A stretch of DNA of 64,000 nt, taken from contig PNJQ01000006.1 of the NCBI GenBank assembly GCA_013821985.1, forward strand, positions 16,069 to 80,068, given 5' to 3'. Below are positions 25,041 to 33,335 of this stretch, piece by piece (position 1 is the first letter of the stretch; the number at the start of each line of letters is the position of its first letter). The notes beneath the pieces are model-generated. The model ran no database searches, was not told the DNA's origin, and was given only the letters and a program-made list of their open reading frames with translations. Position numbers and translations under genes: made by a program. The stretch is from Opitutus sp. (GTDB taxonomy: Bacteria > Verrucomicrobiota > Verrucomicrobiia > Opitutales > Opitutaceae).

Positions 25041-26522
25041 ATGACCACCGACAGCATCATCTCCAAGGTTTGGTCCTTCTGCCACACGCTCCGCGACGAC
25101 GGCGTGGGCTACGGCGACTACCTGGAGCAGCTCACCTACCTCATCTTCCTCAAGATGGCGGACGAGTATTCGAAGCCTCCCTACAGCCGGAAGGTCGGCG
25201 TGCCCGCGCGCTACGCGTGGCCGGTCATGCGCCCGCTCAAAGGCGCCGAGCTGGAGGTGCACTACGTCGAGGCGCTGCGCGCGCTCGGCACGGAAAAAGG
25301 AATGCTCGGCCAGATTTTCACCAAGGCGCAGAACAAGATCCAGGACCCCGCCAAGCTCGCGCGCCTGATCGAGATGGTCGACGACGTCACGTGGACCACG
25401 CTCGATGCCGACACCAAGGGCGACATCTACGAGGGCATCCTCGAAAAGAACGCCGAGGACACCAAGTCCGGCGCCGGCCAATACTTCACCCCGCGCGCGC
25501 TCATCAAGGCCATGGTCGCCTGCGTTGCGCCCGAACCGGGCAAAACTATCGCCGACCCCGCCTGCGGCACCGGCGGCTTTTTCCTCTCCGCCTACGACTA
25601 CCTCGTGAAGCAGCGCACGCTCACGCCGGCGCAGCGACGTTTCCTGAAGAACGAGACCTTTCACGGCAACGAGATCGTCGCCGGCACACGCCGCCTGTGC
25701 CTGATGAATCTCTTTCTGCACAACATCGGCGAGATCGACGGAGACAGTCTTATCGCCTCGACCGATGCGCTTGTCGCCCAGCCGTCTGTAACCTTTGACT
25801 ACGTCCTCGCCAATCCGCCGTTCGGCAAGAAGAGCTCGATGACGTTCACCAACGAGCACGGCGAGCAGGAGAAGGAAGACCTCGTCTACAACCGCCAGGA
25901 TTTCTGGGCCACCACGTCCAACAAGCAGCTCAACTTCCTCCAGCACATCCGCTCGCTCCTCAAAACCACGGGCCGTGCTGCGGTCGTGTTGCCCGACAAC
26001 GTGCTCTTCGAAGGCGGCGCTGGCGAGTCTGTGCGCAAGCGGCTCATGGAAACGACGGAGCTGCACACGATCCTGCGACTGCCGACTGGTATCTTTTACG
26101 CGAACGGCGTGAAGGCCAACGTGCTGTTCTTCGACAACCGCCCGGCGAGCAAGAGCACCGCCACGAAAGAGGTTTGGTATTACGACTATCGCACCAACAT
26201 CCACCACACGCTGAAGCGGAAGCCACTCCGCGTCGAAGACCTCGCCGAGTTCATCGCCTGCTACAACCCGGAGAATCGGCACAAGCGGAAGGAAACCTGG
26301 CACGCGGAGAAGAACCCTGCCGGCCGCTGGCGGAAGTTCACGCACGCCGAACTAGTGGCGCGCGACAAGACGAGCCTTGATCTCTTTTGGCTGAAGGACG
26401 ACAGCCTCGCCGACCTCGACAACCTTCCCGAGCCCGAGATCCTCGCTGAGGAGATCATCGAAAACATCGAGGCCGGTTTGGCCAATTTTCGGACGGTAGT
26501 CGCCGCTTTGGGTAAGTCGTGA
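25041..26522 (+). CDS. hsdM: Type I restriction-modification N6-adenine methylase (M subunit), orphan
   Basis: This complete 493-residue HsdM-type protein has an N-terminal helical HsdM_N domain (SKVWSFCHTLRDDGVGYGDY, YLIFLKMADEY). The methylase core has motif I, DPACGTGGFFLSAYDY (about 172), preceded by GAGQYFTPRALI, and motif IV NPPFGKK (about 257). A typical C-terminal part follows (YYDYRTNIHHTLKRKPL). It should transfer methyl groups to adenine, but needs an HsdS subunit for target recognition. No hsdS or hsdR lies on either side: downstream is a 96-bp gap and then a reverse-strand gene. Only the M gene of the locus is present here, so it works with an S subunit from elsewhere or is a leftover. 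Confidence 0.93.
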   Translation: MTTDSIISKVWSFCHTLRDDGVGYGDYLEQLTYLIFLKMADEYSKPPYSRKVGVPARYAWPVMRPLKGAELEVHYVEALRALGTEKGMLGQIFTKAQNKIQDPAKLARLIEMVDDVTWTTLDADTKGDIYEGILEKNAEDTKSGAGQYFTPRALIKAMVACVAPEPGKTIADPACGTGGFFLSAYDYLVKQRTLTPAQRRFLKNETFHGNEIVAGTRRLCLMNLFLHNIGEIDGDSLIASTDALVAQPSVTFDYVLANPPFGKKSSMTFTNEHGEQEKEDLVYNRQDFWATTSNKQLNFLQHIRSLLKTTGRAAVVLPDNVLFEGGAGESVRKRLMETTELHTILRLPTGIFYANGVKANVLFFDNRPASKSTATKEVWYYDYRTNIHHTLKRKPLRVEDLAEFIACYNPENRHKRKETWHAEKNPAGRWRKFTHAELVARDKTSLDLFWLKDDSLADLDNLPEPEILAEEIIENIEAGLANFRTVVAALGKS

Positions 26523-26618
26523 GGTCGGGTCGCTGGCGCTCCCCGCAACGTGCGGCTGGCTTGTGGCTCCTCGGCCACTGTCCACCGCTTCCCGCTCGCC
26601 GCTCACACCTTCCACTCC

Positions 26619-26882
26619 TCATTCCTCACTGCTTCCGGTTTCGAGCCGCAGATTCTTCACCTCGATTAGGCCGTTGAGCATCAGGACGACGGATTGGACG
26701 GTTGGGCACGGCGGACAGGAGTAACGCACGCGGTCGCGGACGTAGGCGATCGTGTCGACATCGAGTGGCTTCATCTCGTCGTTGATCAACTTGAGCAGCG
26801 CGTCGTCGCGCATGTCCTGCGGGCCGGCGGCGAGCTGGCGCAGGGCTTCGCGGACTTTGGGCGTGAGATCGGAGGGATTCAT
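26619..26882 (-). CDS. Small hypothetical protein with CPPCP motif
   Basis: This 87-residue frame starts at ATG 26882 (MNPSDLTPKVREALRQLAAG) and contains YVRDRVRYSCPPCP before the final helix VLMLNGLIEVKNLRL. No family is recognised. The closely spaced cysteines could bind a metal. The sequence looks protein-like (helical periodicity, balanced acids and bases), but nothing else supports it. It lies at the right edge of the defence island. Confidence 0.5.
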   Translation of the reverse strand: MNPSDLTPKVREALRQLAAGPQDMRDDALLKLINDEMKPLDVDTIAYVRDRVRYSCPPCPTVQSVVLMLNGLIEVKNLRLETGSSEE

Positions 26883-26939
26883 CCGGAACGCGGAATCGTG
26901 CACACGCGCGTCGATTTCGCCAGTGCGACGGAGCGAAGC

Positions 26940-26966
26940 AACGCGGCGAGGGCGCCGCGTCTCCAT
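26940..26966. repeat. Dispersed repeat, family D (TGGAGACGCGGCGCCCTCGC...)
   Basis: The sequence aacgcggcgagggcgccgcg followed by tctccatgg recurs with one to three changes at 27700-27724, 29498-29523 and, inverted, at 33274-33299. All four copies are intergenic and palindromic around ggcgcc. Confidence 0.75.
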
Positions 26967-26978
26967 GGGGTCAGCGTG

Positions 26979-27647
26979 CTAAAACGCGCGCGACAGGCCG
27001 AGCGTGAAGCCGAGGGCGTCGATGCCGGGGTTGGGGTTCGTTTGGCCGCCGTTCGACATGTGCTGGAACATCACGCCGGCGGAAAAACGCAGGCCCTGCG
27101 TGGTCGCGTGCTCGACTCCAACGCGCCCGAACCAGTGCAACGTGAAATCCTGCCCCTGCCCGCCCGCGACACCGCGCGAGTCAATCAAACCAAAACCACC
27201 GCCGGCGCCGCCGACCAATGCCCACGTGCCAGTGCGATTCCAAAGTTCAATCGAAGGCGAGCCGTGCAACGCGAGGTAGTGCGACTCGGGACCCTGCTGC
27301 ACCCACGTCGCGAGCAGACCCAAGCGGTGGCGCACGAGCAGGTGTCCGCCGCTCGCGAGTTCCCAAGCGAAAAATGCCCGCGAGCGCCACGAGAGTTGCG
27401 TGGGCACGAGCCGGTAACTGAGCGGCGTGTTGCTGCCCACCTGCCACAGTAGGCCCGTCTCCACGCTCAGCTCCGTGGTCTCCCACGGCGGCAAGGATTC
27501 ATTCGCGGTCGCAGGCGGCGAGAGTTCGCGTGCGGTTGCACGGGGCGCGCCGTCGAGTGCCGCGGCGGGCGGAGCGGACAACAACGCGACGGCCATCGCC
27601 AGCGCTGGCAGGAAACATTCCATCACCCGCCTTGCGCGACAGTTCAT
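26979..27647 (-). CDS. Outer-membrane acyloxyacyl hydrolase (PagL-like lipid A deacylase)
   Basis: The 222-residue protein has a signal peptide (MNCRARRVMECFLPALAMAV, cleavage near AAA about residue 30) and a beta-barrel body of alternating strands with aromatic ends. The C-terminus reads GVMFQHMSNGGQTNPNPGID and ends in Phe. The HxSNG...NPGxD segment carries the His and Ser of the PagL active site, and the final Phe is typical of barrel proteins. PagL removes the 3-O acyl chain of lipid A, which implies a diderm envelope. ATG 27647 supplies the basic n-region; ATG 27623 has a better Shine-Dalgarno-like aaggcgg. Confidence 0.8.
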   Translation of the reverse strand: MNCRARRVMECFLPALAMAVALLSAPPAAALDGAPRATARELSPPATANESLPPWETTELSVETGLLWQVGSNTPLSYRLVPTQLSWRSRAFFAWELASGGHLLVRHRLGLLATWVQQGPESHYLALHGSPSIELWNRTGTWALVGGAGGGFGLIDSRGVAGGQGQDFTLHWFGRVGVEHATTQGLRFSAGVMFQHMSNGGQTNPNPGIDALGFTLGLSRAF

Positions 27648-28027
27648 TCCGCACAGCGATGCCGGCGCGACACTCGACAAGCGAGCGTGGAGTTTTTTCG
27701 CGCGCGAGGGCGCCGCGTCTCCATCTCCAGCGGCTGCATTCCGATCCGAACGCGTTGGGGTCAACGCGTTCCACCTCGCCGACGCGCAGAGGGATCAGCC
27801 TTCGCCGAGGCTTTGGCCTGACGAGCCTGCGCGTCCACCTCCAGCACGCCCCGCGCGGATGTCGTTGCGCTTTGCCTGCTCGTCGCACGCTACGCTCCGT
27901 CTGCCGGATGTGAGGTGACAGCGTGGAGCGCGCATCGTAACTGATGCGGGCCGCGTTACTCCCGCGTTGTTTTCCGGCGCGACGTGGCTGCTCCCCTTCC
28001 CTGCAATCCGGATCACCCTTCTCCGCG
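27648..28027. other. Divergent intergenic region with family D repeat
   Basis: There are 380 bp between the PagL-like gene and the MFS permease, transcribed apart. They contain a family D copy (27700-27724) and a paired gaacgcgtt...aacgcgttc element (about 27738-27760), the latter also seen near 7148-7170. No further gene is convincing; promoters of both genes must lie here. Confidence 0.45.
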
Positions 28028-29359
28028 ATGTCATCGGCTTCCTCAGCTCCGACCCCGCCAGACAGCCTCCTCTTCGGCTTGTTGCGGCGCGTGCTCGATG
28101 TGCGACTCGTCGAGGCAAAGGCGCTGGCTTGGTCGTGGCTTTACGTGTTCGCGCTGTTTCTCGCGTATTACGTGCTGCGACCAATCCGCGACGAACTCGG
28201 CGTGGCGGGCGGCGTGCGCAATCTGCCGTGGCTCTTCACCGGCACGCTGCTCGCGATGCTGGCGGTGAATCCCCTCTTCGCCTACGCCGTGCGGCGCTGG
28301 CCGCGCGAGCGGTTCATCGCGCTGACTTACCGCTTCTTCATGGTGAACCTGGTCGTGTTCCTCGTGTTGTTGTGGCGCGCAACACCCGAGCAACACGTGT
28401 GGATCGGACGCGCGTTCTTCATCTGGGTTTCCGTTTTCAATCTCTTCGTCGTGTCCGTGTTCTGGTCGTTCATCGTCGATGTGTTCGACGCCGAGCAGGG
28501 CAAGCGGCTCTTCGGTTTTCTCGCGGCGGGCGCGACGATCGGCGGAATTGCGGGCTCGGCGCTGACGTCGGGGTTGGTGGAAAAAATCGGACAACACTGG
28601 CTGCTGCTCGCGTCGATCGCGTTGCTCGAGGTGGCGGTGTTCGCTTCGCGGCGGCTCTCACGAATCAGCGATGCGTTCCAACGGCCGCTCAAGGGTGAGG
28701 ATCCCAACCAGGCCGTGGGCGGTGGCGTGTTCGCCGGACTGACGCACACGTTTCGCTCGCCGTATCTGCTCGGGATCGCGGGCTTCATCCTGCTCTACAC
28801 GGTCACCTCGACGTTCCTCTATTTTCAACAGGCGACGATCGCGGAGGCGAATTTTCCGGAGCGTGCGGCGCGCACGGCGTTTTTCGCCAACATCGATTTC
28901 CGGGTGAACGTGTTCACGCTCGTGTTCCAACTGTTCCTCACCGGCCGCATCCTGAGCTGGCTGGGCGTGGCGCTCACGCTCTGCGCGCTCCCGTTGTTCA
29001 GTGTGGCGGGGTTTGCGGCGCTGGCGGCGTCGCCGACAGTGGCGGTGTTCGTCTTCGTGCAGGTGGCGCGGCGGGTGAGCAATTTCGCGCTGGCGCGGCC
29101 GGCGCGCGAAGTCCTCTTCACCTCGGCTGCGCGCGAGGATCGCTACAAGGCGAAGAACTTCATCGACACCGTCGTCTATCGCGGCGGCGACCAGATCGCG
29201 AGCTGGTCCTACGCGGGACTGGTCGGTCTGGGGCTGACGCTGACCGGAATTTCAATGGTGGCGGTGCCGCTGTCGGTCGCGTGGCTGGGGTTGAGCTTCT
29301 GGCTCGGGCGCCGGCAGGAAGCGACGCAGCGCGAGCGCGCGCGGACGACGGCGGCGTGA
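28028..29359 (+). CDS. Major facilitator superfamily permease (nucleotide-exchange-like)
   Basis: This 443-residue protein has about twelve hydrophobic helices. It opens with a short cytosolic stretch, then AWSWLYVFALFLAYYVLRPI and RDELGVAGGVRNLPWLF. The YYxLRPIRDExG motif of helix 1 and the later SFIVDVFDAEQGKRLFGFLA and GGIAGSALTSGLVE match the MFS/ADP-ATP-translocase-like permease group widespread in Gram-negative bacteria. Substrate is unknown. ATG 28028 is chosen because upstream codons are not membrane-like. A family A repeat follows the stop. Confidence 0.85.
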   Translation: MSSASSAPTPPDSLLFGLLRRVLDVRLVEAKALAWSWLYVFALFLAYYVLRPIRDELGVAGGVRNLPWLFTGTLLAMLAVNPLFAYAVRRWPRERFIALTYRFFMVNLVVFLVLLWRATPEQHVWIGRAFFIWVSVFNLFVVSVFWSFIVDVFDAEQGKRLFGFLAAGATIGGIAGSALTSGLVEKIGQHWLLLASIALLEVAVFASRRLSRISDAFQRPLKGEDPNQAVGGGVFAGLTHTFRSPYLLGIAGFILLYTVTSTFLYFQQATIAEANFPERAARTAFFANIDFRVNVFTLVFQLFLTGRILSWLGVALTLCALPLFSVAGFAALAASPTVAVFVFVQVARRVSNFALARPAREVLFTSAAREDRYKAKNFIDTVVYRGGDQIASWSYAGLVGLGLTLTGISMVAVPLSVAWLGLSFWLGRRQEATQRERARTTAA

Positions 29360-29372
29360 ACGAACCGGCTTT

Positions 29373-29455
29373 GTAGGAGCCTGTTTACAGGCGATTCGGA
29401 TTCGGTGTGGCGTGCCGCGTTCGGGAGTTTTTTTCGCCTGTAAACAGGCTCCTAC
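29373..29455. repeat. REP family A copy (GTTTACAGGC variant)
   Basis: Arms gtaggagcctgtttacaggc and gcctgtaaacaggctcctac are perfect inverses around a 43-nt centre containing a T7 run. The inner hairpin has compensating changes (gcctgtttacaggc instead of gcctgctcgcaggc), so pairing is conserved. Confidence 0.9.
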
Positions 29456-29497
29456 AACAAGGCACGTCGGCGCGCGGGTGCGGCCGGTTCTCGCACC

Positions 29498-29523
29498 AAC
29501 GCGGCGAAGGCGCCGCGTCTCCA
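29498..29523. repeat. Family D repeat copy
   Basis: aacgcggcgaaggcgccgcg followed by tctcca, 42 bp after the family A element. Confidence 0.7.
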
Positions 29524-29555
29524 GGACCATTTCCGCCGGTGTGGACGGAGCCGCT

Positions 29556-30131
29556 TTAGGCGACTTGAGCGGCGTGGGCGCCAGCGCGCCCGGTCGATGC
29601 GGCCCCGCGCATGAGGCTTTGTTCGCGCCAGCTCAGCACGAGCGCGATGATCGGACCGACGCAGGTCGCGTGGGCGATGAGCTGCACCCACCACATCGCC
29701 GGGAAGAGCGGCCGCTCCGGAATGAGCGTCAGCGGCAGGACCACGAGCTGCATCAGGAAATGAAAATAGATCCCAAACAAAACACCCGCGATCAACGGGT
29801 GGCGCAGCACCGGCCGCACGAAAGTCGCGAGCAGCGCGTAATGCCCCGTCGCGCCCGCCGCGACCCCGAAGTGCAGCAACAGCCCCAGGGCCGCCGTCAT
29901 TAGTCCGCCTTGGTAGGTGTCCCGCCCGAGCACGCTGAACGCGATGCCTTGCAGCATGCGGAGCGGATCGCTGCCTCGCACTAACATCCCGAGGATGACG
30001 AAGGTGATGTCCGCCACGCCGCAGACGAGCGTGGCGAGTCCGAGCGTGCGAACCGTTTCGCGCCAACCCGTGAGCGACCGCAGCGGCGAAAACATGCGCG
30101 ATTGCTTCGCGTCGCCGTTCGCGGAGGCCAT
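29556..30131 (-). CDS. Four-helix membrane protein of unknown function
   Basis: The 191-residue product has four or five hydrophobic segments, such as TLVCGVADITFVILGMLV, LMTAALGLLLHFGVAAGA and LIAGVLFGIYFHFLMQLVVL. It reads like the YagU/DUF1440-type inner-membrane proteins, but I am not certain of the family. Its ATG overlaps the stop of the preceding 64-codon gene (TGATG), so translation is coupled within the DoxX-DUF1428 operon. Confidence 0.7.
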   Translation of the reverse strand: MASANGDAKQSRMFSPLRSLTGWRETVRTLGLATLVCGVADITFVILGMLVRGSDPLRMLQGIAFSVLGRDTYQGGLMTAALGLLLHFGVAAGATGHYALLATFVRPVLRHPLIAGVLFGIYFHFLMQLVVLPLTLIPERPLFPAMWWVQLIAHATCVGPIIALVLSWREQSLMRGAASTGRAGAHAAQVA

Positions 30132-30325
30132 CACCGTGCGAGCGCGGGTTCCGCCAGAGCCGCGGCGACTTCGCCCACGCGTCCGCTGATCTCCAGCGCA
30201 ACATCCGCCGCGTCGAGCCGGCCCTGCCGTTCGAGCGTGAACGCCAGTTCGACCAGCTCCGTGCGGAGCTGCTCGAGGCGTTCGCGCGGAGGCGGCGGGG
30301 CGGCGAGGGCGGAGGAGGAGCTCAC
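30131..30325 (-). CDS. Small helical protein of unknown function
   Basis: This 64-residue frame starts with GTG 30325 directly after the DUF1428 stop codon and ends overlapping the next ATG. It is predicted as two helices (RERLEQLRTELVELAFTLER and DAADVALEISGRVGEVAAAL). The tight fit between its neighbours with no spare bases is the main evidence that it is real. Confidence 0.65.
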   Translation of the reverse strand: MSSSSALAAPPPPRERLEQLRTELVELAFTLERQGRLDAADVALEISGRVGEVAAALAEPALAR

Positions 30326-30688
30326 TCAGGCCTCGACGATTGTGGTGAAGCCGCCCCAGAGCATGCGCTTGGGGTCGAACGGCATGTTCTTCTCGTCGCA
30401 CATGGCGGAGAGGCGCGGATCCTTCATCACCGCAGCGTTCACCTTGTCGCGGTGAGCGCGCGATTTGAAGACGACGTAGGCGAACACGATCGTTTCACCG
30501 GACTTCAATTTGAATTGCTTCGGAAAGCCGACGCCGAAGGGCGTCTTGAGATCCTCGCCGACGCACTCGCGGTATTCGAGCGCGCCGTGTTCGCGCCAAA
30601 CTTTCGCCGCGACCGCGGCGATTTTTTGGTAGGCGGCGACTTTTTTCTTCGGGAGCGGGAGGATGTAACCATCGACGTAGTTGGGCAT
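30326..30688 (-). CDS. DUF1428 family protein
   Basis: The 120-residue protein begins MPNYVDGYILPLPKKKVAAY, the standard DUF1428 opening. It continues through VWREHGALEYRECVGED, FPKQFKLKSGETIVFAYVVF and ends with NMPFDPKRMLWGGFTTIV. These are ferredoxin-like alpha/beta proteins of unknown chemistry, often found beside ECF42 sigma factors, DoxX and YCII-domain genes, as here. Confidence 0.93.
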   Translation of the reverse strand: MPNYVDGYILPLPKKKVAAYQKIAAVAAKVWREHGALEYRECVGEDLKTPFGVGFPKQFKLKSGETIVFAYVVFKSRAHRDKVNAAVMKDPRLSAMCDEKNMPFDPKRMLWGGFTTIVEA

Positions 30689-30727
30689 GGGAGCGGGGGT
30701 TTGCAGTGAAAGTTGAAGAAGAACGAA

Positions 30728-31162
30728 TCAGGTCGCGTTGCGCGCGATGAGCAGCGGCCGAAACGCCGCGCGATAGACCCACGCTAGATAAAGCTCCAGC
30801 GCGAGAAATACGATTGCGACTGCGGTGCCGCTCGGCGCGAGGAACACGTGGAAAGCCACGATATTCAGGACGACGGGCGCGAGCACCACCAGTGCGAGCG
30901 GCACGAAGCGGTTCAAGAGCAGCAACAACCCGCAAAGTGTCTCCGTGCCCTTGATCAGCGGCAGCATGTAGCCGGTCGCGAAGAGCGCACCGCTAAACGC
31001 CTCGGCGCCCGCCGGCATCGTGCCGGGCGGAGGCGGCGGCAACAGATTGAAGAGTCCGGCGCCGCCGAACACGAAGAAGCCGAGGCCGAGGAGAACGCGA
31101 GCGATCGTCGCGGCGATCCGCGCTCTGGAGCGCGGCGGATTTGTTTCAGGAGCGTGGTTCAT
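30728..31162 (-). CDS. DoxX-like membrane protein
   Basis: This 144-residue inner-membrane protein has four helices: IARVLLGLGFFVFGGAGLFN, FATGYMLPLIKGTETLCGLL, LALVVLAPVVLNIVAFHVFL and AIVFLALELYLAWVYRAAF. Length and the GLxFxxxG...P...G..E.xxG pattern fit DoxX-like proteins. It heads a reverse-strand operon with DUF1428 and two small genes, opposite the ECF42 module. ATG 31162 starts a sensible cytosolic tail. Confidence 0.85.
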   Translation of the reverse strand: MNHAPETNPPRSRARIAATIARVLLGLGFFVFGGAGLFNLLPPPPPGTMPAGAEAFSGALFATGYMLPLIKGTETLCGLLLLLNRFVPLALVVLAPVVLNIVAFHVFLAPSGTAVAIVFLALELYLAWVYRAAFRPLLIARNAT

Positions 31163-31386
31163 GGAAAGCGTGGAGCGCCGGCCGAGGCGGGGCGTTGAAC
31201 AAGCGAACGAATGGACAGGTCCGATTTGGACAGGGGTGAGCAAGATTCAGCCAAAGGGCCGGCGTGCCGCAAGGCTGCGGCGACGAACACTCCGCTCATG
31301 GGGAAAACTCCGATGGCCATGGCACTCTGTCCTTTTGCCCGAGCTCCGCTCGTCGTATCAAGCAACCACTCCACCCTTCCCCGCCC

Positions 31387-31806
31387 ATGAATTCCCCTTC
31401 CTCGTCCGCCCAACCCTTCCTGTTGTTCTTCCGCAACACCGGCCCGGAGATTTTCCAGCACCTCGGCCCGGACGAGCGCCAGCAGCTCATCGTGCGTTGG
31501 AACACGTGGTTCGAAGGCCTGCTCGCGCAAGGCCGGGCCACCGAGGGTCAGCCGCTTGAAATGGAAACGCGCCTCGTCTCCGGTCCCGCCGGCGCGCGCG
31601 TAGTGGACGGACCGTTCCCGGAAGCGAAGGAGGCGATCGGCGGCTACGTGCGGCTGATGGTGCGCGACTGGGATGAAGCGACCGAAATTGCGCGCAGCCA
31701 TCCGGCGCTCGAATACGGCATGAAAATCGAAGTGCGTCAGCTCACGCCGGATTGCCATCTCGGCGTCACCACGAAGGGTGCGGGCGCCGAAGTTTCACGC
31801 CACTGA
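31387..31806 (+). CDS. DGPF/YCII-domain protein, partner of ECF42 sigma factor
   Basis: The 139-residue protein has a ferredoxin-like YCII domain. The diagnostic motif ARVVDGPFPEAKEAIGGYVR is at about residues 72-91, and WDEATEIARSHPALEYG follows. DGPF proteins are the constant neighbours of ECF42 sigma factors and are thought to be part of the same response. The sigma gene starts 11 bp downstream. The upstream 224 bp are shared with the divergent DoxX operon. Confidence 0.92.
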   Translation: MNSPSSSAQPFLLFFRNTGPEIFQHLGPDERQQLIVRWNTWFEGLLAQGRATEGQPLEMETRLVSGPAGARVVDGPFPEAKEAIGGYVRLMVRDWDEATEIARSHPALEYGMKIEVRQLTPDCHLGVTTKGAGAEVSRH

Positions 31807-31817
31807 GTCACGGCGTT

Positions 31818-33137
31818 GTGTTTGCCGGCGTGCCCAATTTCCACCTCCCCGGCGACGCGCCAACCGCGCGGCAAGGCGCACCCGCGCCTTCGCGGCAGCC
31901 GGCGCAATTGGTCGAGCATTTCTTCCGCCACGAAACCGGCCGTCTGCATGGCGCGCTCATCCGCATCCTCGGCGTCGAAAACATTTCCCTGGCCGAAGAC
32001 GTGACGCAGGAGGCGATGATGCGCGCGCTGCATTCGTGGTCGATGGGCGGCGTGCCCGCGAATCCGTCCGCGTGGATCACGCGCGTGGCGATGAATCTCG
32101 CGCGCGACACGATGCGCCACCGCCGCATGGCCGGCGGGAAGGAACAGGGCATCATCACGCATTTCGAGCAGCTGCGTCCCGATACCCGCGCCGACGAGCA
32201 CGAAATCCACGACGACGCGCTGCGCCTGATGTTCGGCTGCTGCCATCCGGAGATCGCGACCGACGCGCAGGTCGTCCTCGCATTGAAAGTGCTCTGCGGT
32301 TTCAGCACCGCGGAAATCGCGCGCGCGTTTTTCAGCAGCGATGCCGCGATCGACAAACAACTCACGCGCACCAAGCAGCGGATCCGCGACGCCGGCATCC
32401 GGTTCGAAATCCCCGAAGGCGCCGAACTCGCCGCGCGTCTCGACGGCGTGCTCGCGACGCTCTACCTGTTGTTCAACGAAGGCTACAAGGCTTCGGCTGG
32501 CGACCGGCTCGTGCGCGTCGAATTGTGCTTAGAAGCCGTGCGCCTGCTGCAGCTCCTCGTCGCGCACCCCGCGGGCAACACGCCGCGCGCGCACGCGTTG
32601 CTCGCGCTGATGCTGCTCACCGCCGCGCGGTTCCCGGCGCGCCTCGGCGAACACGGCGATCTCCTTCGGCTCGACGGTCAGGATCGCACCAAGTGGAGCC
32701 CGCCGCTGATCGACGCCGGGCTCAAGCACCTCGCCTCTGCCGCGCAGGGCACGGAGATCACCGAGTATCACCTGCAGGCCGGCATCGCGGCGATCCACTG
32801 CTTGGCGCCCGATTACGCTTCGACCGACTGGGCGGGCATCCTGCGGCATTACGACGAACTCGCGCGCCTGAAGTCCTCGCCGATCATCGAACTCAACCGC
32901 GCCGTCGCGATCGCCCACGTGCACGGTCCGCGCGCCGGGCTCGAAGCCGTGGCAAAGATTCCTCAGCGCGACCGGCTCGACGGCCACTACCTACTCTACG
33001 CCGTGCAGGGAGAACTGCACTGGCGGCTCGGCGACCACCGCGCCGCCGCGGAAAATTTCCGCCGCGCGCTCACGCTCGCGCAAGTCGGCCCCGAACAGGT
33101 TCACCTCACGCGCATGCTCGAGCGAACGGGGAGCTGA
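31818..33137 (+). CDS. ECF42-type RNA polymerase sigma factor with C-terminal extension
   Basis: This is a 439-residue protein. Sigma2 lies at the N-terminus (VEHFFRHETGRLHGALIRIL, ENISLAEDVTQEAMMRALHS, PSAWITRVAMNLARDTMRHR). Sigma4 covers about 120-180 (VVLALKVLCGFSTAEIARAF, DKQLTRTKQRIRDAG). A large helical C-terminal domain follows (LYLLFNEGYKASAGDRLVRV, IIELNRAVAIAHVHGPRAGL, LHWRLGDHRAAAENFRRALT). The NEGY and ELNRAVA motifs define the ECF42 group, which has no anti-sigma factor and is presumably controlled by its own extension. GTG 31818 is the best start. Confidence 0.9.
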   Translation: MFAGVPNFHLPGDAPTARQGAPAPSRQPAQLVEHFFRHETGRLHGALIRILGVENISLAEDVTQEAMMRALHSWSMGGVPANPSAWITRVAMNLARDTMRHRRMAGGKEQGIITHFEQLRPDTRADEHEIHDDALRLMFGCCHPEIATDAQVVLALKVLCGFSTAEIARAFFSSDAAIDKQLTRTKQRIRDAGIRFEIPEGAELAARLDGVLATLYLLFNEGYKASAGDRLVRVELCLEAVRLLQLLVAHPAGNTPRAHALLALMLLTAARFPARLGEHGDLLRLDGQDRTKWSPPLIDAGLKHLASAAQGTEITEYHLQAGIAAIHCLAPDYASTDWAGILRHYDELARLKSSPIIELNRAVAIAHVHGPRAGLEAVAKIPQRDRLDGHYLLYAVQGELHWRLGDHRAAAENFRRALTLAQVGPEQVHLTRMLERTGS

Positions 33138-33190
33138 GCCGAATCGGACATTTCGCGTGAACGGCGACGAAGCGGACCGAATCGTCGGGT

Positions 33191-33238
33191 AGGGGCACGG
33201 CTCGACCGCGCCCGGGCGTCGTCAAGCGACGCCCCTAT
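33191..33238. repeat. Inverted repeat related to family B
   Basis: gtaggggc and gcccctatac form the ends; the centre contains gcgcccgggcgtcgtcaagc. It is a likely terminator-sized hairpin between the convergent sigma factor and rtcB genes. Confidence 0.55.
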
Positions 33239-33273
33239 ACGAGGCCCGTTGAGGGCAGCGGCCCATGCTGTTG

Positions 33274-33299
33274 ATGGAGACGCGGCGCCCTCGACGCGT
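33274..33299. repeat. Family D repeat copy, inverted orientation
   Basis: tggagacgcggcgccctcga followed by cgcgtt; see 26940-26966 for the consensus. Confidence 0.7.
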
Positions 33300-33335
33300 T
33301 CGCGCGTTCCGGGGCAAGGGCGCCTCGGCTCCGCC

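Noticed and set aside
24915..26345. Reverse-strand frame of 476 codons opposite hsdM
   Set aside because: Antisense shadow of a gene with clear methylase motifs; typical of GC-rich DNA.
26523..26640. Remnant of hsdS after hsdM
   Set aside because: No frame in the 96-bp gap resembles a target-recognition domain.
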